Positions 35,601 through 43,654 of a stretch of 64,000 bases of DNA are shown here, in pieces; position 1 is the stretch's first letter; each line of letters opens with the position of its first letter. This DNA is from Macrotis lagotis. Taxonomy: Eukaryota; Chordata; Mammalia; Peramelemorphia; Peramelidae. The DNA lies in NCBI RefSeq assembly GCF_037893015.1, contig NC_133660.1, positions 286,289,078-286,353,077 of the forward strand, in the 5' to 3' direction. The notes beneath the pieces were generated by a model. It searched no databases. It was not told the DNA's origin and worked only from the letters and a program-made list of their open reading frames with translations. A program made the position numbers and the translations under genes.

Positions 35601-37437
35601 AGCTCAGGCTCCACACTGAAGTCACTGAGGGGCAGAAGAGAAAGGAGGAGCGGCATGGCTCTGGCAGCTGCTCCAACAGGCGGCACCACCTGGGCCTGCC
35701 TGGCCCTCTGGGCCATCCTTGCCCAGAGGTGTTGCTGGGCCCCACCCCATCTCCACAGCATTCAGAGAAGATGAGACCTGGACCCCAGCGGGGCCCCCCA
35801 AGAGGCCCAGAGAGGTCATCGATTGCCTCAAGCTCTGAGGAGGCTTGATGGGATTGGGGACCCATTCTCCCCCCGCCCCAGATGCAGGCTCAGAGAGGGC
35901 AGCAAAGTGGCCTGGGAGTCAGGGAGCCCTGAGGTAACCCCATAAGAAGGGGATCATCTCAGTGCCTGTCCCAGGGCTAGAGCTCACAATAGTCAAGCAC
36001 TCTGCCAACCTTGCACTTTGGCACAGCAGGTTCTATGCCATGCCAAGGCTGGAAAGTTCATTTAGCCTTTATCCTTAGGTTCCCCAAGGTGGCCCAGTTC
36101 AGGCAGCCTCTTTCCCTGCCGCTTTAGCTCTGGCAACAGATCCAGGATCCCTACTACCCACACTGCTTCAGATCTCATGTTTACAATTACAGCAGAATGA
36201 GAGGATCAGCCCAGAGGAGCCCCACTCAGCCTCCAGCCATCCAGCTGCAGAGATCACCCCTCCTCACTCACCACACCAGGTGACAGGTACTAACTCAAGG
36301 ACATGGAGGCAGAGCCCCGAGGATGGGGGCTGGAGGTGGTGGGGAGGGAGAAGCTAGAGCATGAGAAGAGACTGAGAAGAGGAAGGGAGCAAGGAATTGG
36401 TGAATCTTAGTATTGGAGAGGCCAGGACGCCCGATTGCAAATGGCCACTAGGATACATGGAAGAGGCCGTGAGCTTAATGATCAGCACTGCCCGGGGGAG
36501 GCCAACATCTGAAGCTGGGGCAGGGGGGGGACCCAGCTCTGTGCACATCCCTAGGAATTCTAGAGCCGTTCCACAGAGAAGGAAGCATCTTCTTCTCTGA
36601 GTTTTGAACAAAGCCTGCATGAGAAGAGGAGAGGAAAGGGGGAAGGGAAGAAGGAAAAAGGGAAGGAAGGAGAGAAGAAGAAAGGGAGAAAGGAAAGAGG
36701 GAAGAAGGGAGGGAGAAAGAAGGGAGAGAGGGAAGGAAGGGAAAAGTAAAGAAAGAAGAAGGGAGGGAGGAAGAAGAAGGTAGGAGGGAAAGAAGGAGAA
36801 AAGGAAGGGAGGAGGGGAAGAAGGGAAGAAGGAAAAAAGAAGAGGGAAGAAGGAAGAGAAAGGGAGGGAAGGAAGGAAGGAAAGGAGAAAGGAAAGAAAG
36901 AAGGAAGGAAAGAAAGAAGAAGGGAGGAAGGAAAGAGGGAAGGAGAGAGGAAGGAAGAAGGGAGGGAGGGAAAGAAGAAAAAGGGAAAAAGAAAGGAAGC
37001 AAAGAAAAAAACAGCAGAGAAGGAAAGAGAAAAGTAAAAGTCAATAAATAAAAGAGAGAGGACGGGAGAGAAAGAAGAGGAGAAAACCCCCCCAAACTGG
37101 CAGAACTTGGACAGGTAGAGAATGAAGCACAAACCGATTTCTCAGGTGCTTTGCCTCTGCCTGGATGGGACAAAGGCTTCCCTAAGGCTCCGGCCTTGGA
37201 ACTGTTTTTGTCTACGATCCTTCAAGTTCAGTGTCCTGGACCCCCAGTCCTTTGTCACCACAAAGGGCATCACATGGGCCCCTTTGCCCAGATTTACCTG
37301 GAGAACATCTTCAGGGCTTCCTCCTTAATCTCCTGCAGCCACACCATGTCCTTGTTGTCCACATTGCAAATAAAATCCATCAGTTTGGTGCTGCAGACCT
37401 CCAGGATGCTTGCAGAGCCCATGGTGGGGGTCCCCAT
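20474..37437 (-). CDS. INCENP: INCENP, inner centromere protein (18 coding exons, 871 aa)
   Basis: Scaffold of the chromosomal passenger complex: it binds Survivin and Borealin through its N-terminus and activates Aurora B through its C-terminal IN-box at centromeres and the spindle midzone. All 18 coding exons have GT-AG borders and matching phases, summing to 2,616 nt. Landmarks: N-terminal CEN helix region (about 1-58) with [15 protein letters not shown]-type site T59 in MPKTPS; HP1-type PFVEI at 157-161; STP at 375-377; Lys/Arg/Glu-rich single alpha-helix about 498-735; IN-box with W798 and F834, the same 36-residue spacing as human W845 and F881; Aurora B TSS at 845-847 in KRTSSAVW. Human INCENP is 918 aa. 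The difference lies in the variable mid-region and a shorter charged helix. Start ATG at 37,437 has a good context (aaccATGG); a second in-frame ATG follows at codon 6. The frame is intact and I judge it functional. Confidence 0.97.
21498..21648 (-). CDS. INCENP: INCENP exon: IN-box first half
   Basis: Acceptor 'tttcttcttcag', donor 'CAATG|gtaaat'. Encodes residues 751-800, including the conserved [19 protein letters not shown] block and PIPSWAN (W798), which dock on Aurora B. Confidence 0.96.
21783..21930 (-). mobile_element. WSINE1-like SINE in an INCENP intron
   Basis: T-run followed by 'gcaaggcaatggggttaagt', ending 'cacctagctgccct'. Same orientation as INCENP transcription, about 135 bp upstream of an exon. 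Flanks share an imperfect 'gctgggtt' duplication. Confidence 0.88.
22973..23122 (-). CDS. INCENP: INCENP exon: C-terminal end of the charged helix
   Basis: Acceptor 'ttggccccag', donor 'GCAG|gtgagc'. 50 codons (701-750) in phase 0: a Glu/Lys/Gln helix with a duplicated KKLQEEQ-type unit, then the conserved NVTVDVQ that leads into the IN-box. Confidence 0.95.
23230..23308 (-). CDS. INCENP: INCENP exon: charged helix
   Basis: 79 nt, residues 675-700 plus a split Arg. [16 protein letters not shown] closely matches the mammalian protein. Acceptor 'ttggtttttag', donor 'GCGG|gtaagg'. Confidence 0.94.
24613..24770 (+). mobile_element. WSINE1-like SINE in an INCENP intron
   Basis: Head 'ggggcagctaggtggtacag' and an A/C-rich tail, antisense to INCENP. 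Flanked by an imperfect 'caagaaacaaccagg' duplication. Confidence 0.9.
25383..25400. repeat. Short (CA)n
   Basis: About 9 CA units in an INCENP intron, roughly 70 bp from the donor of the neighbouring exon. Confidence 0.9.
25471..25652 (-). CDS. INCENP: INCENP exon: charged helix core
   Basis: Acceptor 'cctgcctccag', donor 'GAGCG|gtgagg'. 60 codons (614-673): [19 protein letters not shown] onward. It aligns with the stretch where human INCENP has several REQER-type repeats. Those are reduced here, explaining part of the shorter protein. Confidence 0.95.
26136..26255 (-). CDS. INCENP: INCENP exon: charged helix
   Basis: 40 codons (574-613), phase 0 at both ends: [18 protein letters not shown], then a WRRKQEEE block. 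Acceptor 'ggtcctcacag', donor 'CAG|gtgagg'. An in-frame cassette that could be skipped without frameshift. Confidence 0.95.
26367..26484 (-). CDS. INCENP: INCENP exon: charged helix
   Basis: 118 nt, residues 535-573: [18 protein letters not shown], nearly identical to human in its first half. Acceptor 'gtgcctcccag', donor 'GAAG|gtcagt'. Confidence 0.95.
26619..26728 (-). CDS. INCENP: INCENP exon: start of the charged helix
   Basis: Residues 498-533 plus a split Met: [17 protein letters not shown], then [14 protein letters not shown]. Acceptor 'ttatgtcttcag', donor 'AAGAT|gtgagt'. Confidence 0.95.
27170..27440 (+). mobile_element. MAR1-like SINE in an INCENP intron
   Basis: 'cttgaagaggaccaggacat', 'catgacaagcaggtgaactg', 'aggtccatggccagacatag' and 'taaggccaggtctttccaggt' in family order. 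Diverged. Confidence 0.6.
27527..27720 (+). mobile_element. WSINE1-like SINE with long A/C-rich tail
   Basis: Head 'ggagcagctaggtggtgcag'. The tail has expanded into an irregular A/C-rich stretch of about 70 bp. Antisense in the 2.4-kb INCENP intron upstream of the helix exons. Confidence 0.9.
29120..29131 (-). CDS. INCENP: INCENP 12-nt micro-exon (GSFV)
   Basis: Twelve bases, GGCAGTTTTGTC, between acceptor 'cctttacacag' and donor 'gtaagt'. They encode residues 494-497 (GSFV), needed to bridge MDAK and EKERQRL exactly where human has KCSFVEKERQRL. Phase 0 on both sides, so skipping removes four residues without frameshift. Confidence 0.9.
29432..29563 (-). CDS. INCENP: INCENP exon: conserved basic block
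   Basis: 44 codons, residues 450-493: [18 protein letters not shown], then [12 protein letters not shown], one of the best conserved blocks of vertebrate INCENP. Acceptor 'ccctcggcag', donor 'CAAG|gtcagg'. Confidence 0.96.
29644..29764 (-). CDS. INCENP: INCENP exon: RKRSYKQAV block
   Basis: 121 nt, residues 410-449: [14 protein letters not shown], then [10 protein letters not shown]. Basic, with proline-directed sites. Acceptor 'gctcctcgcag', donor 'CAAG|gtaagg'. Confidence 0.96.
30293..30344 (-). CDS. INCENP: INCENP small exon ([17 protein letters not shown])
   Basis: 52 nt completing a split Glu and adding 16 codons up to a split Arg. [15 protein letters not shown] matches human PREPPQSARRKRSYK across the junction. 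Acceptor 'ttccctcctcag', donor 'GTCAG|gtagga'. Confidence 0.93.
31194..31302 (-). CDS. INCENP: INCENP exon with STP motif
   Basis: 109 nt, residues 356-391. The sequence around [10 protein letters not shown] corresponds to the human STP site (T388) reported as a CDK-primed Plk1-docking site. Acceptor 'cttgcccacag', donor 'GATG|gtgagg'. Confidence 0.92.
31435..31477 (-). CDS. INCENP: INCENP small exon ([14 protein letters not shown])
   Basis: 43 nt: one base completing Ser plus 14 codons (342-355), acidic. Acceptor 'tttccttttag', donor 'GGAG|gtaagt'. Poorly conserved in sequence, supported by phase and splice sites. Confidence 0.88.
32599..32650 (-). CDS. INCENP: INCENP exon ([16 protein letters not shown])
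   Basis: 52 nt, residues 325-340 plus split codons. Matches human CHSYLERLLNVEVPQK. Acceptor 'ttcctttcag', donor 'TCCAG|gtgaga'. Confidence 0.95.
33515..33720 (+). repeat. MON1/MIR-like SINE in an INCENP intron
   Basis: 'ttcctggagtcaggaagact', 'ctgtgtgaccctgggcaagt', 'ttttctcatctgtaaaatga' and 'tactaagaaaaccccaa': an extended CORE-SINE, diverged. Confidence 0.6.
34283..34998 (-). CDS. INCENP: INCENP large exon with HP1-binding motif
   Basis: 716 nt, residues 86-323. It starts with an Arg/Ser-rich block ([10 protein letters not shown], then RRLLRSKD), carries PFVEI (157-161), equivalent to human PVVEI and fitting the PxVxI HP1-chromoshadow consensus, and ends GRIIC. The middle is fast-evolving and low in identity to human. 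Acceptor 'ctctcacatag', donor 'ATCT|gtaagt'. The 206-aa plus-strand frame here is an antisense shadow. Confidence 0.96.
35130..35270 (+). repeat. MIR-like SINE in an INCENP intron
   Basis: 'gaatgctagacttggagccag', 'gaccctggacaagtcactgt' and 'atttcctcatctgtaaaatg' in MIR order. Confidence 0.65.
35511..35624 (-). CDS. INCENP: INCENP exon with T59 site
   Basis: 114 nt, residues 48-84: [17 protein letters not shown], then [12 protein letters not shown]59 lies in a TP context and occupies the same residue number as human T59, a mitotic CDK1 site. Acceptor 'tgcccctcag', donor 'AAAAG|gtaggt'. Confidence 0.96.
36610..37090 (+). repeat. Purine-rich (GGAA/GAAA)n tract in an INCENP intron
   Basis: About 480 bp almost free of pyrimidines on the plus strand (GGAAGG, GAAAGA and AGGGAGG units). 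The long Ser/Phe/Leu/Pro frames on the minus strand (up to 232 aa) are artefacts. On the INCENP-sense strand it is polypyrimidine. Confidence 0.95.
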
Positions 37438-37445
37438 GGTTCCAC
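37298..37445 (-). CDS. INCENP: INCENP first coding exon: CEN-box N-terminus
   Basis: Eight 5' UTR bases then ATG at 37,437. Encodes residues 1-46. Matching human: LMEFLCNMDNKDLVW in human, [15 protein letters not shown] here, the helix that bundles with Survivin and Borealin. Acceptor 'ctggtgtgtag', donor 'TCCAG|gtaaat'. The acceptor upstream of the ATG implies a separate non-coding first exon. Confidence 0.96.
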
Positions 37446-40114
37446 CTACACACCAGAGCAGAAGGGAAGGCAATCACTATAATGTTCAGGGTTTTAAACG
37501 CAGATCACCTGCTAGGGAAGCCAGTCTGAGCAGCTTCTGGCAATGCTCAGAGAAGGGGAAGGGCCCCCAGGCTCAGTCATTAAGGTCTTCCACCCTGAAC
37601 CCACTACTCATTGGCAGTTGCCTGGGATGCCAAGAAATCCTGGCATCCCCAAAAGCAGAGACCACCATGCCTTGCTTGATGTGGGTGCTTGCTGATATTG
37701 AGATCAAATCCCTCAGTGAATTTCCCTTTTTCCACTCCAAGTAGGAAGTCTGCTTCTCGGCTTGGGCCATACTATCTTCCCCCCACCCTCCCTGTAGACC
37801 AGAAATCTCACTCAGAAAGGTGGAATGTATGTCAGGGACCAAACCACTGGTTATGAAATCATTCTAGGAAGGAGGTGCCCATCAGTCACCCTAGCCTGCT
37901 AACCTCTCCCTGTAGGTTATCTCCCCCAAAGACAGGCACCAGCTCTGCTAGCTTGGGTTCGCAGGGTTAAACCCAGAAGTTGGCCCAGAGAAAGCACTCC
38001 CTCCCTCCCTATTTGTCATCCCTAATTGTTAAGCTGTTCGGTTTGTGTCTGGGTGGGAAGTGGGAAGGTCAGCCACCCAGGACCCAGGAAGATGCCTGGC
38101 AGGGAGAAGCCACTTAATCGGAGGCCTGGTGATTGACTGAATGACCACAAGAGCCAGTGAACTGCATCTGGGATCCCAGAAGCTCTGATTGAGGCTCAGG
38201 GGGCAGACCTCAGCTCTCCCTCATAGAGGGGCCAGAAATCACTGGCAGCTGAGGGCCCTTCTAGCCCTGACCCAGGAACTCTAGGGATGAATAGCCCTGC
38301 TCACTAAGGCAGGTGGGGGTCAGACACCATTCTTCTCCCTCACCTGCTTAAGCCCCCAAAAGGCAGCTTTGTTCAGCAAGGAGTGACTTGGGAACTCAGG
38401 CAGCCCCACCTTGGGGAGGGCCTTGGAGTGTCGGGAGGTCATTTCAGCTGCTGTCCAGCCCATCCAGAATCCCCAGGAACTCAACATTCTCATTTCTGCT
38501 GAAAAGCAGCAGCCAGCCTTCCTTCCTTCCTTCCTCCCTCCCTTCCACCAGTTAAGGTCAAAATGCCCCCTCTTCATTCTAATTGATCCTTTCCATTCAG
38601 CATCCTGAGGGGGACACAGGTCCTGCTGATCCATCCCCCAAGGCCATCACCAACCCACCCAGAGCAAAGCAACCAAGAGGGTGAAGGTAGATGCCGCTGC
38701 TCAGATTCTTCCCTGGTGACTCACAGCACCACAAGCCCCAACTGGAGGAGGTCAGGTCTCCCCAGTGAAAGGAGCCTTCAATTCCAGAGGTAAGGGGCAG
38801 CTGGACAGAGGGACACAGTCAGGTCCACACACACAATGGATCTGGATCTCAGGCCCATTACTGTTACTAATAACAACTTCAAGGTTTGCAAAGCCCTTTA
38901 CACATGTCATCTCATTTGATCCTCACAGAAACTCTGGGAGAGAGGGGCTTTTATTGTCCCCTCTTGACAGCTGAGGGACTGAGGCAGACTGGGAGAAGTG
39001 ACTTGCCTAGGGTCACACAACTGGTAAGTGTCTAAACTGAGGTCCTGTTTACTCCAGGACCAAAGCCCTATCCACGGTGCCACCAGCTGAGAGCATGGCA
39101 TTGGGCCCCCCCCAAAGGAGACAGCACCAACATGGGAACCCCACTCTCCCCCAACTGAGGGCCACAAACACTTTGATGGCTGTTGTGGAAGGTCAGTTGT
39201 GCATCGGATGAGGGGCCAATGGTAGAGGCCCAAAGGGACACAGAAGATAAACACTCCAACTCTTGCCCTTCCAGAGCTTGGGGAGTCTACTGGGGAGCTG
39301 CCTCACACACATGTCAGTGTAACACAAGAGTATAAGGAGCCAGGCCAAGCAATTCAGGGAGACTGAAGGGGCAGATTTCTCTCAGCTTTGGGGTTCTCTC
39401 ATCAAACCGGGCCTCTTCAGGGACCCCAGGACAACAAATGTCCAAGTGTCTTCCAGGGACAGAAAAATAAGACAACAACCCCCAAACACTGCTGGCCTCC
39501 TTCAGGGATCCAAACCCAGTCAGACACCGGCTGCTCCCCCTCACCCCAGACCCCAACACATCCTGGCACCACTCATGCTCACCAATGGGCCTGTGGCCAC
39601 ACGAGGGATGCCTTATTATCCCTTGTGCTCCCAGGCCCCATTTTTTGGCCATTTCTTGGCCACTTAGAGCCAACAAGGAACTTTCTAACCAACTGTCCTG
39701 TTAGGACTCAGGTGAACTGTTGGGAGTTCCAGAATTCTGTGGGAGTTGGTGAGAGAAGGACCGGTAGGGGAGAGCCGCAGGAGAGATAGATGGCATCATG
39801 ATGGCAAGCCATGAAGGGCTGGCCATGAAGAGAGGGCCTTGGAGCTGGAAGACCAGGGCATTGATCTGACCCGTTCTAACACTGACTACTCATGAACCCA
39901 GGCAAGTCACCTGCCTCTCCTTAGGCCTATAAGATGGGGGGGGGGGGGTGTACCCTTCTGCTCTAACAACACTCAGATCCTCACTCCTCTTTCCTCAGAT
40001 GGAGGAGACTGTCCCCAAAAGCCAACATGGCTTTCCCCTCTTAGGCTCCCAAATGATTTTAGAAGTATCAGTCTGGGACTGAGTCCGACCAAAGTGATTG
40101 ATGTTAGTCCTTCA
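37446..40114. other. INCENP intron 1, 3' part
   Basis: No further exon seen. An L2/MIR-type remnant lies near 38,860-39,090 ('ctcatttgatcctcacagaa', 'gacttgcctagggtcacaca'). G-rich runs occur near 39,940. Confidence 0.5.
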
Positions 40115-40420
40115 CATTCTCGGAGAAGACACGACCGTAATGTCAGGGAGGTGATGCCATGGCAAGCTGGTGAACTGGATTTCGGTGGGGGGGTGCAGGG
40201 GAGGGCTGGGCTGTCCGCAGCCTCTCTTTCTCTTCCAGTCATCTGGGTCCAGCGGCCAGCTATGGATCGGGACGACCGGAGGTGGCTGTGGATGCAGGGG
40301 AGACCTTGGCCTTCTTAAGTTAAGGTTATGCCCAGATCCCAATTGAGATGATGCCCAGCCGGTGGTTAAGGGTAGGTAAGAGGGAGGAGGCCAAGTGTGA
40401 CCACTTCTGAGATAAATTAT
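40115..40420 (+). mobile_element. MAR1-like SINE in INCENP intron 1
   Basis: 'cacattctcggagaagacac', 'gccatggcaagctggtgaac', 'gtccagcggccagctatgga' and 'agaccttggccttcttaagt' in family order. Confidence 0.65.
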
Positions 40421-41433
40421 TTAGACTGGGAGGACGAGACCCTCAGGGTCTTAAGAAGGCTCTTAAAGGGGGGGGGAAGCAAAGAGCCTCTTCTGTCTGG
40501 AACCACAGAGAGCTGCATCTGGAAGGGCAAGAGCCTCGGGATTTCTGCCCAAAGCAGAAAAATCTGCTTTGCATTCACTCTCAACCAGTAAGAGCCCCCA
40601 GTGACCAAGTGGGCTTAGCCTGAGCCCTGCTGTTGGCAGCGGAGAAGAGCCAGAGGTCTGGGGCCTCTGACAGAAGGGATGCCCCTTGCAGAGTTAGTCT
40701 CAACCATCCTGGCAAATCTGGACTCAAATTCTTTGAAATCCCCGCTCTAGAGAAGGGGAAGGGCGGCCTGGCAGTGAGGGTTGGCCCCGGGGGCACGGAG
40801 CCGGCTCATCGGAAGCCACCACGGCTCTGATCCCCATCTGCAGGGGGCGATGGGGGGCCGGCCCGTGACTCCCAGGAGGAGGGGGGAGGGAGCCCCCCAC
40901 CCCGTGAGGGCAGAAGCCTGAGGCCAGGCCCAGGCCCAGGCGGGTTTCTGCAGCGTCTGCCAGGAAGCAGGGCTGGTGGGGCCCGGCCGCGGGGTGGGTC
41001 TGGGGTCTGCTCCGCTTTAACCTAGCGGGCTCTCGGTGGGTGGGTGAGGGGGAAGGAAGAAATGCGTGGGAGACCCTCCCCTGGAGCTCCCCTCGGCTTG
41101 GGGCGCATCTCTCCCCGGCCCCCAAACCAAAACGGGCCACGCCAGGGGGCCCCGCTTCCGAGCCAGCCCGCCTGCACGCTTGGGCCGGGGGTCCCCTGGG
41201 CTCCCCGCCAGTGTAGATGCTGAAGAGGGAGCTGCCCCCGGGGGCCTGCGCTCCCCCAGCCCCAGCCCTGCAGCGGGAGCCCCCAGTGAAGAGGGGCGGG
41301 CGGGCCCGCAGGCCCCCGGGGGCCCCAGCGCTGTCAGGCAGGGCGGGGCCACGTTTGGGGGCGCGGGCCCCGCCTCAGGCTCCCCGCAGCGCGCGGGCTG
41401 TCACGGGGGGAGGGGACGCGGCCGCAGCCTCAC

Positions 41434-41540
41434 CTGGCTCGTCTCACCTGGCTCGTTCCGGCCCGGCCCCGCGTCCCGAGTCCCGCGGCGTCTCCCCCGC
41501 GGGCTCCGCAGCCGCGGCCGGTGAAGCGCGGGTGAAAGCG
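41434..41540 (-). other. INCENP: INCENP non-coding exon 1 (inferred)
   Basis: Two tandem donors on the minus strand, CCAG|gtgaga (exon edge 41,448) and CCAG|gtgagg (exon edge 41,434), lie 14 nt apart in the CpG island just downstream of the CHR/CCAAT cluster. The start of transcription, about 41,520-41,545, is inferred from the motif layout only. Confidence 0.5.
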
Positions 41541-41546
41541 ACGATT

Positions 41547-41580
41547 TTCAAACCAGCAGACGCGGCCAATCATGGGAGAG
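41547..41580 (-). promoter_or_regulatory. INCENP: CHR element with upstream CCAAT box (cell-cycle promoter module)
   Basis: On the minus strand TTTGAA (41,552-41,547) follows an inverted CCAAT (ATTGG, 41,580-41,576) by about 23 nt. A second CCAAT, in forward sense on the minus strand, is at 41,646-41,650. CHR plus NF-Y boxes is the usual arrangement at DREAM/MuvB-regulated G2/M genes, which fits INCENP. Confidence 0.55.
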
Positions 41581-41906
41581 ACGGGGGCGGGCCGCCGCCG
41601 AGAAGCCGGCCAGTAGTGGCGCGGCGGGCTCCCTCTCGAGCGTCTATTGGCCGACGCGGCTGGCAATCCGAGCTCGGCGGAGGCGGGGCCCTCGCAAAAG
41701 CCGCTGGCTTCCGCTTTGAGCGGGCGGGGGCGGCGGCCCGGAAGACTACGAGTCCCGGCGTGGGAGCGGAGCCGGACTTTTGTTTACTTTCCTGCCCTTC
41801 ATTCATTCGTTCGGTTCTCTGGTCTAGTTCATTGAAAGAATCCTCCCCGGGGCCTGGGACCCGGATGAGTAAAGCGTGGGGCCCTCGAGCCGGCCCAAGG
41901 CAAGGC

Positions 41907-41926
41907 GGGGGGGGGGGGGGGGGGGG
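41907..41926 (+). repeat. Homopolymer G run (20 G)
   Basis: Twenty consecutive G with further G runs nearby, at the edge of the INCENP CpG island. Potential G-quadruplex. Length is prone to sequencing error. Confidence 0.85.
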
Positions 41927-42089
41927 CAGAAGGGGGGTCGGCGAGGAAGGAAAAGGAACAGACCGGTGGGCGAGCATGGGCCGCCCAAGGCCGGGGCCCA
42001 GAGGAGGCCTGACCCAGGGACTGGACACTAGAAGCACTGGGGCTGAGGCTAGGGCACTAAGTGGGGGGGGGCTCATCAAGCTCATCTAA

Positions 42090-42226
42090 AGGTAGTGAAA
42101 TGAGGGCCGGCTGGGTTCAAAACCGGCCTCAGACACTTAATAATGACCTAGCTGTGTGGCCTTGGGCAAGCCACTCAACCCCATTTGCCTTGTAAAAAAA
42201 ACCTAAAAAAAAAAGGTAGTGAAATG
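42090..42226 (+). mobile_element. 5'-truncated WSINE1-like SINE
   Basis: Only the 3' part is present ('ctgggttcaaaaccggcctc' to the A tail), yet it is flanked by aggtagtgaaatg on both sides (42,090-42,102 and 42,214-42,226), so truncation occurred at insertion. Confidence 0.9.
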
Positions 42227-42394
42227 GGCACAAATCCTCAGCATTTATCTCTATATACCTATTGCCAATAAAGTCCAGCATGGAGAGAAATCCATGCAAA
42301 GCAACTGCAGAGGGCCGGGCCTCCTGGCCTAGGAATACAATGAGGTTAGGCTGAGCCAAAGACAATTCTACCCAAATCAAATCACTTCACAAAT

Positions 42395-43215
42395 TATGGA
42401 GCTAGGAAAAAAAAAACGGTAAAATTCCCTGGAGCAACCAAAGGGCAGGAATATCAAGGGAACTGATAGAAACACAGAGGAAGTTGGTCTAGTTGTACCA
42501 GATCTAAAACTATATTACAGTCCAGAGATACATGGCTTGGTAATCTGTTTGACGAATTCTGGAACAAAAACTCCTCACTCAACTGCTGGGAAAACAGTAT
42601 TACAAAAGCTAGACCTAGACCTGCACCTCACACCCAGTACGAAAATAAGGTGAAAACTGGGGACAGGATTTAGGCATAAAGTAATAGCAGAGATAAGAGA
42701 ACAAGAAATACTCTTAGATCTATGGAAAGGGGAGAAATTTGTGATCAAACAAGGGATAGAGAACAAATTATAAAAAAATGGATGATTTTGACTATTAAAT
42801 CGGCACAAAACCAATGCAGCCAAGTTTAGAAGGTATGCAGAAAGCTGGGGAAAAAAACTTTCACATCTTGTGTTTCTAATAAAGGAGTCATTCCTGAAAT
42901 AGAGAATGCAATCAAATTTATATCATTCCCCAATTGATAGTCAAAGGCTATAAAGAGGAAATCAGATTGGCTAAGATGACAGAAAAGGAAAATGATCAAT
43001 GAGAGAAAGTGGAAAAATTGGGAGATTAACTCCACTGTTGAGTGAACTGATCTAGCCATTCTGGAGAACAATTGAACTGTGCCTAAAGAGCAATAAAACT
43101 GATCATACACTTTGATCCAGCAATCATATACTAGGCCTATATCCCAAATCATAAACAGGAAAAGTCTCATGTTCAAAAATAGTCACTTTTTGTGGTGACA
43201 AAAATTGAGGGGATG
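42395..43215 (+). mobile_element. L1 ORF2 fragment
   Basis: Follows ORF2 order: 'aaaattccctggagcaacca', 'gttgtaccagatctaaaact', 'aacaaattataaaaaaatgg', 'accaatgcagccaagttta', 'ttgatccagcaatcatatac'. All frames broken. Confidence 0.8.
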
Positions 43216-43360
43216 AGGCAGCTAGGTGGCACAGTGGATACAGCACCAGCCCTGGAGACAGGAGTTCAAATCCAACCTCAGACATTTAATAATTACCTAG
43301 CTGTGTGACCCTGGGCAAGCCACTTAACCCCATTTGCCTCGAGAACCCCCCCCAATTTTT
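43216..43360 (+). mobile_element. WSINE1-like SINE
   Basis: 'gaggcagctaggtggcacag' head, complete body, C-rich tail joined to the next repeat. Confidence 0.88.
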
Positions 43361-43365
43361 TTTTC

Positions 43366-43630
43366 TTTTGTTCTCAAAAGACCATGACATCAGGGGGGTG
43401 ATGCCTTGACAAGCACATGAATTGAATTTGAGGGGGAGCTGTGCTAAGTCCTCAGCCTCACTTTCAGAGCCATTTGGATCCAGTCACTGTTCAGATATGG
43501 ATTGGACAAATTGGAGGTGGCCCTGGATGCAAGTGACTTGCCCAAGGTCACACAGAGTCGAGTGCCTTAAGGTCACATTTGAACTCCCATCCACCTGACT
43601 TCAAAGCCAGTGCTCTATCCACTACAGAAT
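43366..43630 (+). mobile_element. MAR1-like SINE
   Basis: 'ctcaaaagaccatgacatca', 'gatgccttgacaagcacatg', 'gatccagtcactgttcagata' and terminal 'tgctctatccactac'. Confidence 0.68.
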
Positions 43631-43654
43631 CACTGAAAAAATGTAAGGGTGGTC

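Larger units (their letters stand above)
40780..41780. promoter_or_regulatory. INCENP: CpG island at the INCENP 5' end
   Basis: Dense CpG, highest from about 41,080 to 41,770, immediately upstream of INCENP in its transcription direction. The long open frames on both strands here reflect high GC content. An ETS-like CCGGAAG (41,738-41,744) followed by 'actacgagtccc' (41,745-41,756, near a ZNF143-type motif) sits at the upstream edge and might serve a divergent transcript. Confidence 0.85.

Noticed and set aside
36475-37173. 232-aa and 190-aa minus-strand frames
   Set aside because: They translate the purine/pyrimidine tract in an INCENP intron; low complexity, no splice or homology support.
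41217-42089. 290-aa plus-strand frame, with other frames in the CpG island
   Set aside because: High GC removes stop codons; Pro/Gly/Arg/Ala-rich with no domain, and it overlaps the INCENP promoter.
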